From contig CP068473.1 of the NCBI GenBank assembly GCA_016766635.1, positions 1 to 64,000 on the forward strand: a DNA stretch of 64,000 bases, read 5' to 3'. Shown in pieces: positions 45,420 to 55,125 of this stretch. Source of the stretch: Candidatus Xiphinematobacter sp. Lineage in GTDB: Bacteria > Verrucomicrobiota > Verrucomicrobiia > Chthoniobacterales > Xiphinematobacteraceae. The notes below the pieces were generated by a model that worked only from the letters and a program-made list of their open reading frames with translations, was not told the origin of the DNA and searched no databases. Position 1 is the stretch's first letter; every line of letters starts with the position of its first letter. The translations under genes were made by a program, and so were the position numbers.

Positions 45420-46389
45420 AGGGAAAAAGAAGAACAACCGCTATAAGATCATTTACGTAGGGACTGGGGAAATTGGGGTTCCTACATTGGCTACGCTTCT
45501 AAACTCTAGAAAATATCGGGTGCAAGCCGTGATCACCCAACCAGATCGTCCTGCAGATAGGTCTCTCACACTGCGCCCTCCGGCTCCAAAAATTCTTGCT
45601 TTGGAAAGGGGCATTCCAGTGCTGCAGCCAGAAAAACTGCAAGTAGATTTGCAAGCTATTTCGGCGCTTGAGCCCGACTTGATAGTTACAATGGCATATG
45701 GACAGATCCTCCCGAGAGAGATTTTACAACTGCCCAAGGTGGCTTGCTTGAACATACATCCATCCCTTTTGCCAAGGCATCGTGGCGCTACACCTATTCA
45801 TGCAACTTTGCTTTGTGGGGATACGGAAACTGGAGTCACCATAATCTACATGTCTAGCGAACTGGACAGTGGTGACATCCTCCTCAAGGAGGCCCTCACG
45901 ATTACCTACAGAGAAACAAATGGGCATCTGCAGGAACGCCTTTCCAAAATGGCTCCGCACACTTTAGTGAGGGCGCTTCATCTGCTGGAAAGCGGGGCAG
46001 CTACTCGTCTCCCCCAGGACTCTACATTAGCGACTTATTCCCACAGGCTAACCAAGCAAGACGCCCGCCTTTTTTGGACGGAAAAGGCAGATTTACTGGA
46101 CCGTCGAGTCAGAGCGATGGACCCTTGGCCAGGGGCGTTTTGCTTATGGAGGAAAAATGGGAAAGATAGCAAGCGTCTACGCATCTTAGAAGCTGAGCCG
46201 AGAGAGGAAAGAGAGGATATAGAAAGAATACCAGGAGAAGTGCTTTCCGTTAATAAGGAGGGAATCACGGTCCAATGTTTCGGAAGTAGCCTGCTGCTTC
46301 AGAGAGTTCTTCCGGAGGGAAAGTGTTCCATGCTCGCCACTGAGTTTGCTATGGGATATCGGGTCCAGGTAGGGGACATACTTGGATAA
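45394..46389 (+). CDS. fmt: Methionyl-tRNA formyltransferase
   Basis: This formylates initiator Met-tRNA. The formyl-tetrahydrofolate site is 'NIHPSLLPRHRGATPI', with the catalytic Asp in 'DSGDILL' and a C-terminal OB-like domain from about 'RLFWTEKADLL'. The frame opens at 45328 inside adk, but the Met at 45394 gives a better N-terminus, just before 'YKIIYVGTGEIGVPTL'. It overlaps adk, so the two are probably co-transcribed. Folate for the enzyme agrees with the folE2 gene at 57.5 kb. No def gene is adjacent. Confidence 0.93.
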   Translation: MRRVPQESRGKKKNNRYKIIYVGTGEIGVPTLATLLNSRKYRVQAVITQPDRPADRSLTLRPPAPKILALERGIPVLQPEKLQVDLQAISALEPDLIVTMAYGQILPREILQLPKVACLNIHPSLLPRHRGATPIHATLLCGDTETGVTIIYMSSELDSGDILLKEALTITYRETNGHLQERLSKMAPHTLVRALHLLESGAATRLPQDSTLATYSHRLTKQDARLFWTEKADLLDRRVRAMDPWPGAFCLWRKNGKDSKRLRILEAEPREEREDIERIPGEVLSVNKEGITVQCFGSSLLLQRVLPEGKCSMLATEFAMGYRVQVGDILG

Positions 46390-46433
46390 ATAACATGACA
46401 TGAGACCTGGTATGCAGGAGAGAAATAACGCCT

Positions 46434-46455
46434 TTGCAGTGGCCTTGCAGTGGCC
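46434..46455. repeat. 11-bp tandem repeat before pyrH
   Basis: TTGCAGTGGCC occurs twice head-to-tail (46434-46444 and 46445-46455) directly before the pyrH start. The first of the frame's possible starts lies in it. It is perfect and typical of slippage. Confidence 0.85.
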
Positions 46456-46469
46456 ATTGGTGCTACCTT

Positions 46470-47237
46470 ATGGGATTGGCTAATGGGCAGAGCACGACCT
46501 TACCAAGATACCGCAGGATCATTCTTAAGTTGAGTGGAGAGGCTCTCCGTATAGCTGGAAGCAATGACAGCATTTCCCCACAAATCGTGGCTGGTATTGC
46601 CAGCCAGATTAAAGAGGTCCAACGTCTGGGTGTGGAAGTAGCCGTTGTGGTGGGGGGAGGCAATATTTGGCGTGGCCTTGCCGGAAGCCATCGGGGCATG
46701 GACCGTGTGACAGCTGATTATATGGGCATGCTTGCCACTGTTATCAACGGCATGGCCTTGATGAGTACGCTAGAAGAGATTGGCTGTACCGTGCGCCTTC
46801 AAACAGCCATTGAAATACACAACATTGCTGAGCCTTTCATATTACGTCGTGCTGTGCGCCACTTAGAGCGTGGGCGCATTGTGATTTTTGCAGCAGGCAC
46901 AGGTAATCCCTATTTTTCGACAGACACTACTGCAGCACTGCGTGCCAATGAAATTGGCGCACAGGTTGTCCTGAAAGCTACGAAAGTAGATGGGATTTAC
47001 GAGGCCGATCCCTTAGTTTATCCCCACGCGGTGCGCTTTGCGCACGTCACCTATCGGGACGCACTCTCACGGAGGCTGGCTGTAATGGACTCCACTGCTT
47101 TTAGCCTTTGCATGGATAACCATATCCCTATCATCGTCTTCGACATGTTTGAAACTCAGAACATCTATAAAGCAGTCATGGGGAAGCGAATTGGCACGCT
47201 GGTTTCCGAATCTTATGATTACGAACCACCGCCATGA
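46470..47237 (+). CDS. pyrH: UMP kinase
   Basis: This phosphorylates UMP to UDP; it is a hexameric bacterial enzyme of the amino-acid-kinase fold. Motifs visible are 'RIILKLSGEAL', 'VVVGGGNIWRG', 'DYMGMLATVINGMAL' and 'FAAGTGNPYFSTDT'. The frame opens at 46434 within an 11-bp tandem repeat; I chose the Met at 46470. It overlaps frr by an ATGA, the common pyrH-frr arrangement. Confidence 0.95.
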   Translation: MGLANGQSTTLPRYRRIILKLSGEALRIAGSNDSISPQIVAGIASQIKEVQRLGVEVAVVVGGGNIWRGLAGSHRGMDRVTADYMGMLATVINGMALMSTLEEIGCTVRLQTAIEIHNIAEPFILRRAVRHLERGRIVIFAAGTGNPYFSTDTTAALRANEIGAQVVLKATKVDGIYEADPLVYPHAVRFAHVTYRDALSRRLAVMDSTAFSLCMDNHIPIIVFDMFETQNIYKAVMGKRIGTLVSESYDYEPPP

Positions 47238-47794
47238 ACTTGGAACAGATACTCTTTGAGGTCGAGGAGCACATGGAAAAAGCTGTTAGCCGTATGGTAC
47301 AGGAACTTAGGACTGTTCGTACGGGAATGGCCTCTCCTGCGTTGGTGGAAAACTTAGACGTGGAGATCTATGGTACAACGTGTAAACTTAGGCAACTCGC
47401 GCTCATCACTGTTCCAGAACCTCGCTCACTTCTCCTTCAGCCTTTTGACGTGTCTGCTATACGCAGTATAGAACGTGCTATTCACGAATCTCGCCTCGGT
47501 CTTCCACCTGTAGTGGATGGGAAGTTGATTCGCGTCTTCATCCCAGAACTCTCCGAACAGCGCCGTAGGGAACTAGTACGTATGGTCAAGCAGATTGCTG
47601 AGGAATCTCGTGTGCGTATACGGGCGTCTCGTCGGGATGCCTTGGAGGCTGCCAAAAAGTTGGAGAAAACGGGCATTCTGACAGAGGATGAGCTCCGTTC
47701 TGCCAGAGAGAACATCCAGAGGCTGACCAATTGTTTTATTGGACAGGTGGACAAGCAGGTGGAAACCAAAGATGCGGAGTTGATGAAGTTCTAG
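47234..47794 (+). CDS. frr: Ribosome recycling factor
   Basis: This dismantles the post-termination ribosome with EF-G. The two-domain pattern is present: long helices with 'LRTVRTGMASPALVENL', the beta-rich domain II with 'YGTTCKLRQLALITVPEPRSLLL', and the C-terminal helix 'DELRSARENIQRLTN'. Its 186 residues are normal. The start is in an ATGA overlap with pyrH. Confidence 0.96.
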   Translation: MNLEQILFEVEEHMEKAVSRMVQELRTVRTGMASPALVENLDVEIYGTTCKLRQLALITVPEPRSLLLQPFDVSAIRSIERAIHESRLGLPPVVDGKLIRVFIPELSEQRRRELVRMVKQIAEESRVRIRASRRDALEAAKKLEKTGILTEDELRSARENIQRLTNCFIGQVDKQVETKDAELMKF

Positions 47795-48178
47795 CGGCCT
47801 GAATTCCTAGCAATGAGTCCCTTTTTTTAGAGGAGGGGAACAAAGGAGGTCCCAGTAGGCCGTTTTTGTCCCAGCCTAGAGCTCGCTCCCTACAACACTT
47901 CTCCAAAAAGCGCGGAGGAATACAACCTGTGGCTGGCAAAAGAAACTAGGGCCCCTTTGGGGTAAGGATTCGGCCCGCCTTTGGAAGGGATAAAAAGAAG
48001 ATAAGGGGGAAAGAGGGGCCACCTCTAGTTGCTCCCGAGGAGCAAAGGCACATTGCTAATGCGGCGGCTCTCGCGGGCCTCCAAGCGGTTTATTATATCT
48101 TGGCCGGCGGAGCCCAAATGGCTCTAATTCGTCACCGTAATCGGCAAACTTAACAGCTTCTCAAGCCGTTATCTCCCT
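47795..48178. other. 384-bp spacer with a start-less open frame
   Basis: A plus-strand frame without ATG, GTG or TTG near its start runs from about 47950 to 48151. It reads protein-like near its end ('NAAALAGLQAVYYILAGG'), with an Ala-rich composition unlike the neighbours. It might be the tail of a lost gene. No terminator was identified. Confidence 0.35.
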
Positions 48179-49681
48179 CTAACGGTCCCGAGAATTAGCA
48201 AGAGTCGACCAACGCTGTAACCAGAATGTGATGGATAGAAACGCCACATAGCCAAATCCGACAAGAAATACCAACAGAAACGGTATGGAAAACCATTGTC
48301 TATTTAAAGTAGCTGTTCCTACGCAAAAGCCAAAGTAGATGGTAAAGAGAAGTTCAGCGAAAGGTAGGGATGAACACAACGGCCAATAGCGAGGGCGCAC
48401 TCTCAGACGTCTCGAATTGAACTCATTCCTGATTCCATACTTTGGGGTGCGCTTGAACTCAGACTGGTGATTGAAGATTGCCTCGACAACCCCGCGAGCA
48501 TTATTGATTGACATACCAGCTGCCAGTGCAGGCAGCATGGGAAGCAACCAAAGCTCTCGCAACCATCCATGTGGATTAACATATCGCTGAACCATGATAT
48601 AAAAAAAGGGGATGGAGATTGAAGTAGTAACGAAAATCGGTATGTCCACTAGGAGTATGTAAGGAACACTGTGTGCTGTGGCGAAGGAATTAGGAAAGAC
48701 CAGTAAACAGAGAAGGAGAAGCAAAAGATAGCTGAAGTTTGAGACCAAGTGGACAGTACCTTCCAATTTGGTAAGCAGAGGAATATTAGACTTCCAAAGT
48801 TGCGGGAGAAGTTTTTTACAAGTTTGAATGGATCCCTTGGTCCATCGATGTTGCTGGGATTTAAACCCACTCATATCAACCGGCAACTCGGCAGGGACTA
48901 CGATATCAGGAAGAAATAAGAATTTCCATCCACTCATTTGTGCACGGTAACTGAGATCCAAGTCCTCCGTGAGAGTGTCATAGTGCCATCCCCCAGAGGT
49001 TACTATACAAGATTTTCTCCAGATTCCAGCCGTACCGTTGAAGTTGAAGAACCTACCACTTTTACAGCGAGCGGTTTGCTCTAGAAGAAAATGCCCATCC
49101 AGAAGGATGGCCTGGATACGAGTCAGAAAGGAATAACATCGATTAAGATGTCCCCACCGCATCTGTACCATACCGATTTTAGGGTTTGTGAAGTGGTGAA
49201 TGGTCTTAAGAAGGACGTGAGGCGGTGGAATAAAATCTGCATCGAGAATAAGGACGAACTCCCCCTTTGCTGTTTCTAGACCAGCAGCAAGTGCACCAGC
49301 TTTGAACCCAACACGGTCCCTGCGATAAAGGTACGCTATATCAAACCCGGCTTCGCGAAGCGCGCTAGATTCGCGTTCTAGAACAACACGAGTGTCATCG
49401 CTAGAATCATCCAGTATCTGAATCTGGAGCTTTTCCCTGGGATAGTCAATTTTGCTGACGGCATCCAGGAGCCTCTCTCCTACATAATACTCATTAAAGA
49501 TGGGCAGCTGAACTGTCACTATGGGAAGGTGTTCCCACTGTCTTGACGGTTGAACCTCTTGGTTTTTGTAGCGGAGGAAAAGATAGCAAATAACGAGCCT
49601 GTGCATTCCATATACGGAAAGGCTAATAACTACTAACAGATAACAAACACTCCATATGGCACCGCTAAAAACTATGTCCAT
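48179..49681 (-). CDS. Processive family 2 glycosyltransferase (cellulose synthase-like)
   Basis: This is a membrane glycosyltransferase resembling those that make beta-linked glycans or glucomannan. The catalytic residues are in order: DDS at 91-93, DAD at 147-149, TED at 238-240 and QQHRW at 276-280. One N-terminal membrane segment (about 10-35) and about five C-terminal ones (330-490) surround the cytoplasmic domain. The product cannot be told from sequence. It lies alone between frr and algH on the minus strand. UDP-glucose or UDP-glucuronate from the Ugd pathway is a possible donor pool, but that is inference. Confidence 0.9.
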   Translation of the reverse strand: MDIVFSGAIWSVCYLLVVISLSVYGMHRLVICYLFLRYKNQEVQPSRQWEHLPIVTVQLPIFNEYYVGERLLDAVSKIDYPREKLQIQILDDSSDDTRVVLERESSALREAGFDIAYLYRRDRVGFKAGALAAGLETAKGEFVLILDADFIPPPHVLLKTIHHFTNPKIGMVQMRWGHLNRCYSFLTRIQAILLDGHFLLEQTARCKSGRFFNFNGTAGIWRKSCIVTSGGWHYDTLTEDLDLSYRAQMSGWKFLFLPDIVVPAELPVDMSGFKSQQHRWTKGSIQTCKKLLPQLWKSNIPLLTKLEGTVHLVSNFSYLLLLLLCLLVFPNSFATAHSVPYILLVDIPIFVTTSISIPFFYIMVQRYVNPHGWLRELWLLPMLPALAAGMSINNARGVVEAIFNHQSEFKRTPKYGIRNEFNSRRLRVRPRYWPLCSSLPFAELLFTIYFGFCVGTATLNRQWFSIPFLLVFLVGFGYVAFLSITFWLQRWSTLANSRDR

Positions 49682-49984
49682 AGGAATTCAGGCGAATAAA
49701 CTACTCTCACGCGCTCGCGTTCTTTTCTTTTTTCTTTCTTCCTTACGCTCTTTGTACGCACCTGGGTTAAGTTCAGAAAAAGCTAATGGTGGAAGAGCAA
49801 GCAAACACATTCCACACTAGCGCTTGCTCAGAATTAGAAAGCATCTAAGGAAACACGCATGGCAGGCACCGCTGGCCTTTTATTTTTGTACCGTTCCTAT
49901 TCAAAGTAGATCCCTTGCGGCTCTAAATCCGTCTTGCGAGAGAAACCAGCGGAACCTCCCCTCTGGGAGGGGAAGGCCGTTAAA
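49682..49984. other. 303-bp spacer, no gene recognised
   Basis: No gene or RNA was seen between the glycosyltransferase and the AlgH-family gene. Confidence 0.4.
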
Positions 49985-50611
49985 CTAATTCAGAGAAGGG
50001 TCATCTGGCACTTCGGTAAGGAGTTTGAAGATAGGATTCATCTGGCAGATGGTTTCTTTCCAGGCAGAAGTAGGGTGGGGCATATTAATTAGGTCACGAT
50101 TGGGCTGGATGAGAAACCACACATTTGCAGCAATCTCTTCTTCTAACTGGCCACGATTCCATCCAGAATAGCCAGCAAAGGCACGTAACCCACGAGTCCA
50201 TTCCGGTGCTATGTCTAAGGACTCTGAAAGGTTTGTAAAGGACTGAAACTTCACCCCCCGTGGACACTCGACCCATCGTAGACTCGCAATACTGACTTCC
50301 CCAGGGGCAACGGGACCCCCGTAGAAAAGAGGAACTGGAGCAAAAGTAGAAGGCGTAGGATACACCTCACCGATGGTTTTATGCAAGGGACGGTTCAGGA
50401 CGAAACCCAGCGCTCCCTCTTCCGGATTATAGTAGGGAAGGAAGAGAATCGTTTTGCGAAAACAAGGGTCCTTCAAAGCCGGGGCGGCTATTAGGACAGA
50501 ACCAGTCAAGCTAACTGGAGACAAGTAATTCCTCACCCCACCTCTTATAAGGTAAGAGATAGGAAGAGTCAATACAAGGGACAAACCCATCCCTTGTCCT
50601 ACTCCTTGCAA
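49985..50611 (-). CDS. YqgE/AlgH family protein (UPF0301)
   Basis: This is a conserved family of unknown biochemistry. The recognisable part begins at 'LTGSVLIAAPALKDPCFRKT', followed by 'GALGFVLNRPL' and 'FYGGPVAPG', then 'FAGYSGWNRGQLEEEI' near the C-terminus. The frame's first 25 residues are hydrophobic and may not be translated; a downstream Met at 50590 or a later codon is possible. No neighbouring gene suggests a role. Confidence 0.88.
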   Translation of the reverse strand: MQGVGQGMGLSLVLTLPISYLIRGGVRNYLSPVSLTGSVLIAAPALKDPCFRKTILFLPYYNPEEGALGFVLNRPLHKTIGEVYPTPSTFAPVPLFYGGPVAPGEVSIASLRWVECPRGVKFQSFTNLSESLDIAPEWTRGLRAFAGYSGWNRGQLEEEIAANVWFLIQPNRDLINMPHPTSAWKETICQMNPIFKLLTEVPDDPSLN

Positions 50612-50633
50612 GAGGAGCCCGACATGGCAGATC

Positions 50634-50849
50634 TTAGTCTAGGCTGCCAAAAAAACTAGATAGATCTATTGATGAGAGTCGTTCGAGATTCTTTGAAAAG
50701 AGAAGAGGATCTGTAGGGAATTGCCTCTTTCCAGGCTGCAGTGGGAACCGGTGAAATCCTAGCTCATTGAAAAGTCCATTGAATTTCTGCTGAAAACCTA
50801 GGACAAGAACCCAGTTAAGAGTAGCTTCATCTCTTTTCTCGAGAACCAT
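50634..50849 (-). CDS. Hypothetical 71-residue frame, possibly a remnant
   Basis: I do not recognise this. The frame 'LNWVLVLGFQQKFNGLF' to 'DLSSFFGSLD' is protein-like, and a second frame overlapping its start (50827-51012) reads 'YYSSEEVVREDFSLRRLQ' before it ends. Together they could be one frameshifted gene. The whole 50612-51564 stretch has no other recognisable content. Confidence 0.25.
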   Translation of the reverse strand: MVLEKRDEATLNWVLVLGFQQKFNGLFNELGFHRFPLQPGKRQFPTDPLLFSKNLERLSSIDLSSFFGSLD

Positions 50850-51012
50850 TCCTTATCTCCACAACGTATCCCCAAAAAAAGCGCGAGGCAGCCCGCATGC
50901 AGTCAATTTCCAGAGTTTTCTTTTCCAGGCTGGACAACTTTGGAGGCTTTTGGAGCCGACGGAGCGAAAAGTCCTCCCGCACTACCTCCTCAGAGGAATA
51001 GTAGGTGCCCAA

Positions 51013-51564
51013 AACCTATGCCCAGAAACATGGGAGGAATTGCACCGCAGCAATGCCAAGTGATTTGCACGGTCCCAAAGAGGTATTTGGCTGCCCCCAA
51101 AGCACGTCGCTTATGTTGCCAACTCTTACTCAAGCAATGCATGAGGCTAAGCTGGAAGGTAGGTTTTTTGGAAAAAACTTTATGCTCTCTACGCATCATG
51201 GACGTGGCTACAGAAGGACGCCGCGCTATTGTGCCCCAGGCTGTTAGCAGAAACCATCCCATCAAGTGATATGCAAGGCTCTTAGAGCCGGCCGGCTCCT
51301 ATTGTGCCCCTCATATCCTGTGAGTTGTTCTTCTCTCAGGCCTTTTTGGATTACCTGCACCTTCTAGGGTAGATGGAACGCAGATTTCCTCTTCTAGACG
51401 GTGTCTGACTTCCGTATAGACCGACGGATAGTCTTTCTTAATGCAGCTTGGAATAAAATGAAACGTGGCCAACCCAACTTATTATTCTAACTGCCCCCTT
51501 CTTAGCGGGTGAGACGATTGGCGAATTGGTACTCTATAGGCGATAGCGGAATGTCGACTTCTCC
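51013..51564. other. 552-bp stretch without a recognisable gene
   Basis: Only short overlapping frames occur between the hypothetical frames and glyS; none shows a domain and I find no RNA gene. Confidence 0.35.
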
Positions 51565-52905
51565 TTATTCCCCTATCCCTCGGAGAAGGAAAGCCTTCAG
51601 TTCGGGAATGGAAATGCGTTCCTGTTGCATGGAGTCGCGATGACGCAGGGTAACTGTGTTGCGTAGGGCAGGGTTTCTCTCGCTGACGGTATCAAAGTCA
51701 ATGGTGACACCATAGGGTGTGCCTATCTCATCCTGCCGCCTGTAGCGACGACCGATAGCACCAGCCTCATCATAGGCAATATTTAGGCGGCCGCGAAGAG
51801 AGCAAGCAATTTCTCTAGCCTTTGCTACTAATGCAGGTTGATTTCTGAGAAGGGGAAAGATCCCACACTTAACGGGGGCCATCCGTGGATGCAAATGGAG
51901 AACGGTGCGGACTTCAGGTTTTCCAAGGCTGTTAGTTGTCGTTTCTTCGTCAAATGCTTCACAAAGGAGTGCAAGAACTGTACGGTCCACACCAGCACTA
52001 GGTTCCACCACGTGAGGGATGAAGTGTTGCCTAGTTGTTTCTTCAAAACACCCCAGAGATTTACCGCTGGCGCGAGCGTGTTGAATAAGGTCATGGTTGG
52101 CACGATAAGCAATGCCCTCCAGTTCTTGGGTCCCAAAAGGGAACCTGTACTCGAGATCGTAAGTTTTTCTAGAGTAGAAAGCACGTTCTTCTTCTGGAAT
52201 TTCGCGAACATGAATCTTTGTGCTGGGGATACCGATATCAGCATAGAAGCGAAGCCTTTCCCGCAGCCACTTTTCTAGAAAAAAAAGACTGTCTTTCTCT
52301 TTGCAAAAGTACTCCAATTCCATTTGCTCGAATTCACGAGAACGAAAGATGAAGTTGCGGGGATTAATTTCATTGCGAAATGCTTTTCCAACCTGGGCAA
52401 TTCCAAAGGGAATTTTCTGGCGAGAGGCATCTAGGATATTTTTGAACTGAACGAAAATGGCCTGTGCAGTTTCTGGCCGTAGGTAGATGAGGTTCTCTTC
52501 GCTTTCTATAGGGCCTGCAAAGCTTTTGAACATGAGGTGAAAGGAACGAGGCGCAGTTAGATCGCAACTTCCACAACGTGGGCAACAAGGAACAGTACCA
52601 TTCCCTTTCGGTAGCTGCTCCACACGGTATCGGATCTTGCAAGAACGGCAGTCCACCAGGGGTTCGATGAAAGATTTTTCGTGGCCGCTAGCTTTCCAGA
52701 CAGCAGGGTTCATAATGACAGAACCATCCAATCCTACGACGTCTTCCTGCTCATGGACAACGCGCTGCCACCAGAAGTTCTTAAGATTACGTTTTAATTC
52801 GACTCCCAATGGGCCATAATCCCAGAAGCCATTGAGACCTCCATAGATTTCAGAGGATGGAAAGATAAACCCTCTGCGCCTGCAGAGGCTAACTATCTTC
52901 TCCAT
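51565..52905 (-). CDS. glyS: Glycyl-tRNA synthetase, homodimeric alpha2 type
   Basis: This charges tRNA-Gly. The start 'MEKIVSLCRRRGFIFPSSEIYGGL' belongs to the single-chain eukaryote/archaea-like class, not the alpha2-beta2 GlyQ/GlyS type. Other landmarks are 'WDYGPLGVELKRN', a Cys-rich zinc segment C-x2-C ... C-x2-C (about 85-120), 'LRPETAQAIFVQFKN' and a C-terminal anticodon domain. The frame begins at 52947, but I chose the Met at 52905, which matches the family start. It lies 66 bases after dxs on the same strand. Confidence 0.95.
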   Translation of the reverse strand: MEKIVSLCRRRGFIFPSSEIYGGLNGFWDYGPLGVELKRNLKNFWWQRVVHEQEDVVGLDGSVIMNPAVWKASGHEKSFIEPLVDCRSCKIRYRVEQLPKGNGTVPCCPRCGSCDLTAPRSFHLMFKSFAGPIESEENLIYLRPETAQAIFVQFKNILDASRQKIPFGIAQVGKAFRNEINPRNFIFRSREFEQMELEYFCKEKDSLFFLEKWLRERLRFYADIGIPSTKIHVREIPEEERAFYSRKTYDLEYRFPFGTQELEGIAYRANHDLIQHARASGKSLGCFEETTRQHFIPHVVEPSAGVDRTVLALLCEAFDEETTTNSLGKPEVRTVLHLHPRMAPVKCGIFPLLRNQPALVAKAREIACSLRGRLNIAYDEAGAIGRRYRRQDEIGTPYGVTIDFDTVSERNPALRNTVTLRHRDSMQQERISIPELKAFLLRGIGE

Positions 52906-52970
52906 ACGAGGAGCACCGGGCATAGTATGTAAAAAAACCTTCCTCAACCTTCTAAGGTAGAAGTGACAGG

Positions 52971-54872
52971 TTAATGAGAATGGGAGGAGAGAGTTGTTAA
53001 AATTCGGTTAGCTGCGACTGTAGCGGTAATTCCATACTTCTGTCGTAAAATAGAAATGGCTCCATGTTCGATGAAGTTGTCTGGCCATCCAATACGCACC
53101 ACAGAAGTTGTAATGCGAGCATCACTAAGATGCTCGAGCACAGCACTACCAAATCCGTTGTGAAGAACGTGGTCTTCCAGAGTGCAAATGACAGAGCAAC
53201 AGCGGGCAAAGAACTTGATCGCAAGATCATCCAACGGCTTAATCCAGCGCGCATTGATCACAGCTGCACTGATTCCTTCTTTGTCGAGCAGTTCGGCAGT
53301 TTCCAAGGCCAATTCACACATATTGCCGAGTCCAAACAGAGCAACTTGTGTTCCGTGACGAAGAACCTCCGCTTTACCGATTTCCAAAAGTCGGGGGATA
53401 CCTTCCAAGCGTGCCCCAGTACCGACGCCACGGGGATAACGGATGGCAATTGGGCCACTCTGATAGTGAGCCATGGTCCATAGCATATCCCGAAATTCAA
53501 CTTCATCTTTGGGCTGCATATGGACCATGCCTGGAATGTGCCGAATGTAGCCGATATCGAAAAGACCGTGGTGTGTCGGCCCATCCTCACCGGAAAGTCC
53601 AGCACGATCCATACATAAGCAAACATTAAGATTTTGCAGCGCTATATCATGGACAATCATGTCGAAAGCCCGCTGCATGAAAGTAGAATAAACAGCAAGG
53701 AACGGCTTCATGCCCTGGGTGGCAAGTCCACAAGCAAACAGTGCAGCATGCTCTTCAGCGATACCCACGTCAAAAAAGCGCGTGGGGTGCCGGCAAGCAA
53801 AGCGATTGAGCCCGCTGCCAGTAGGCATTGCAGCAGTAATAGCCACGATCTTATCGTTTTGCTCGGCAAAATTTGCCAAGATCTCTCCCAGGAGCTCTGA
53901 GTAGGTTGGGGTAGGGGAAGGGGGTGTTTCTCCTGTATCTAGATGAAAGCTTCCCAGTCCATGGAATTTATCCGGTTTTTCTAGAGCAGGCCCATAGCCC
54001 TTACCCTTCTTAGTAAGAACATGGAGGATAACAGGTTCATTTTGTGATCTGAGAAATTCAAATGTTTTGATGAGAAGAGAAATATCATGTCCATCTAGTG
54101 GCCCAAAGTAACGGATGCCCAAATCTTCGAAGAGCACGCTGGGAGATAGAAAACTCTTCAACCCAACCTCAGCCCTATGAACCAGTCTACGGGCTGGCTT
54201 CCCAGCAAGCCACTCCATGAATCGGCCAGTTTTTTCTTGAAGGTGGGTATAGGCAGAGTTGGTAACGATGCGGTTGAGATACCTAGCGACTGCACCTACA
54301 TTTCTGGCAATTGACCATTCATTATCATTGAGAATAATGATAAAGCGTGAGGTGGTCGCCCCTACGTTGTTTAGGGCTTCGAAGCTAGTACCGCAGGTGA
54401 ACGCGGCGTCTCCAGCTACAACAACAATGTGCTCTCCTCGCCCACTTACATCCCGGGCAGCAGCCATGCCTAATCCCGCAGAGAGTGCTGTGCCGGCGTG
54501 GCCGGCTCCATAGGCGTCATGTTCGCTTTCAGTACGAAGCAGGAACCCATTGAGTCCTTGAAATTGACGAAGAGTGGCGAGGCGTTCCCGCCTTCCAGTG
54601 AACATTTTATGGACATACCCCTGGTGGCTAACATCAAAAACCAACTTGTCTCTCGGTGTGTTGAAGACCCGATGTAGCGCAATAGTGAGCTCTACTATAC
54701 CGAGATTTGGGCCAAGATGTCCGCCTGTCCGAGAAAGTATCCGGATAAGCTCATGACGAATTTCTTCAGCTAAAGTCAGAAGTTGTTTTTCCGAAAGTTC
54801 TTTGACGTCTTGCGGACTGTTGATGTGGGGAAGTATCCCTTCCTTCACCCGTGTATGGTTGGGGACCGTCAT
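52971..54872 (-). CDS. dxs: 1-Deoxy-D-xylulose-5-phosphate synthase
   Basis: This is the thiamine-diphosphate enzyme that starts the MEP isoprenoid pathway. Landmarks are 'GGHLGPNLGIVELTIALH', the ThDP region 'GDAAFTCGTSFEALNN', 'YFGPLDGHD' and the C-terminal transketolase domain with 'MDRAGLSGEDGPTHHG'. The family's usual GDG motif reads GDA here, which I recall from related groups as a known variation. Length, 633 residues, is normal. Downstream glyS follows on the same strand. The enzyme needs thiamine diphosphate, although the local thiazole genes are broken. Confidence 0.95.
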   Translation of the reverse strand: MTVPNHTRVKEGILPHINSPQDVKELSEKQLLTLAEEIRHELIRILSRTGGHLGPNLGIVELTIALHRVFNTPRDKLVFDVSHQGYVHKMFTGRRERLATLRQFQGLNGFLLRTESEHDAYGAGHAGTALSAGLGMAAARDVSGRGEHIVVVAGDAAFTCGTSFEALNNVGATTSRFIIILNDNEWSIARNVGAVARYLNRIVTNSAYTHLQEKTGRFMEWLAGKPARRLVHRAEVGLKSFLSPSVLFEDLGIRYFGPLDGHDISLLIKTFEFLRSQNEPVILHVLTKKGKGYGPALEKPDKFHGLGSFHLDTGETPPSPTPTYSELLGEILANFAEQNDKIVAITAAMPTGSGLNRFACRHPTRFFDVGIAEEHAALFACGLATQGMKPFLAVYSTFMQRAFDMIVHDIALQNLNVCLCMDRAGLSGEDGPTHHGLFDIGYIRHIPGMVHMQPKDEVEFRDMLWTMAHYQSGPIAIRYPRGVGTGARLEGIPRLLEIGKAEVLRHGTQVALFGLGNMCELALETAELLDKEGISAAVINARWIKPLDDLAIKFFARCCSVICTLEDHVLHNGFGSAVLEHLSDARITTSVVRIGWPDNFIEHGAISILRQKYGITATVAANRILTTLSSHSH

Positions 54873-55125
54873 CGATTTTTCATCCTCAATTTTTCCAATA
54901 GCGTTACCTTAACGACAGCTTCAGTCGCCGAAAATTGCCCTCCGGCTACCGTATTTCCCCATAGAAAACATGGATACCCCTTCCTCAATCTGTCAGAAAA
55001 AAGCCAACCCATTGAAACCGGGCCAGTAAGTGGAGCCCGAGCATCTCCCATGCGAGGATATTGCAGAAGGTATTGCAAGAACGTAGAGGATAAGAAGGGT
55101 GAAAAATAAAAACGAGGGCGGGTTT

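Noticed and set aside
54869-55078. 69-residue frame ending in an ATGA overlap with dxs, as a possible xseB
   Set aside because: The overlap is suggestive and xseB can precede dxs, but the sequence lacks the ExoVII small-subunit pattern.
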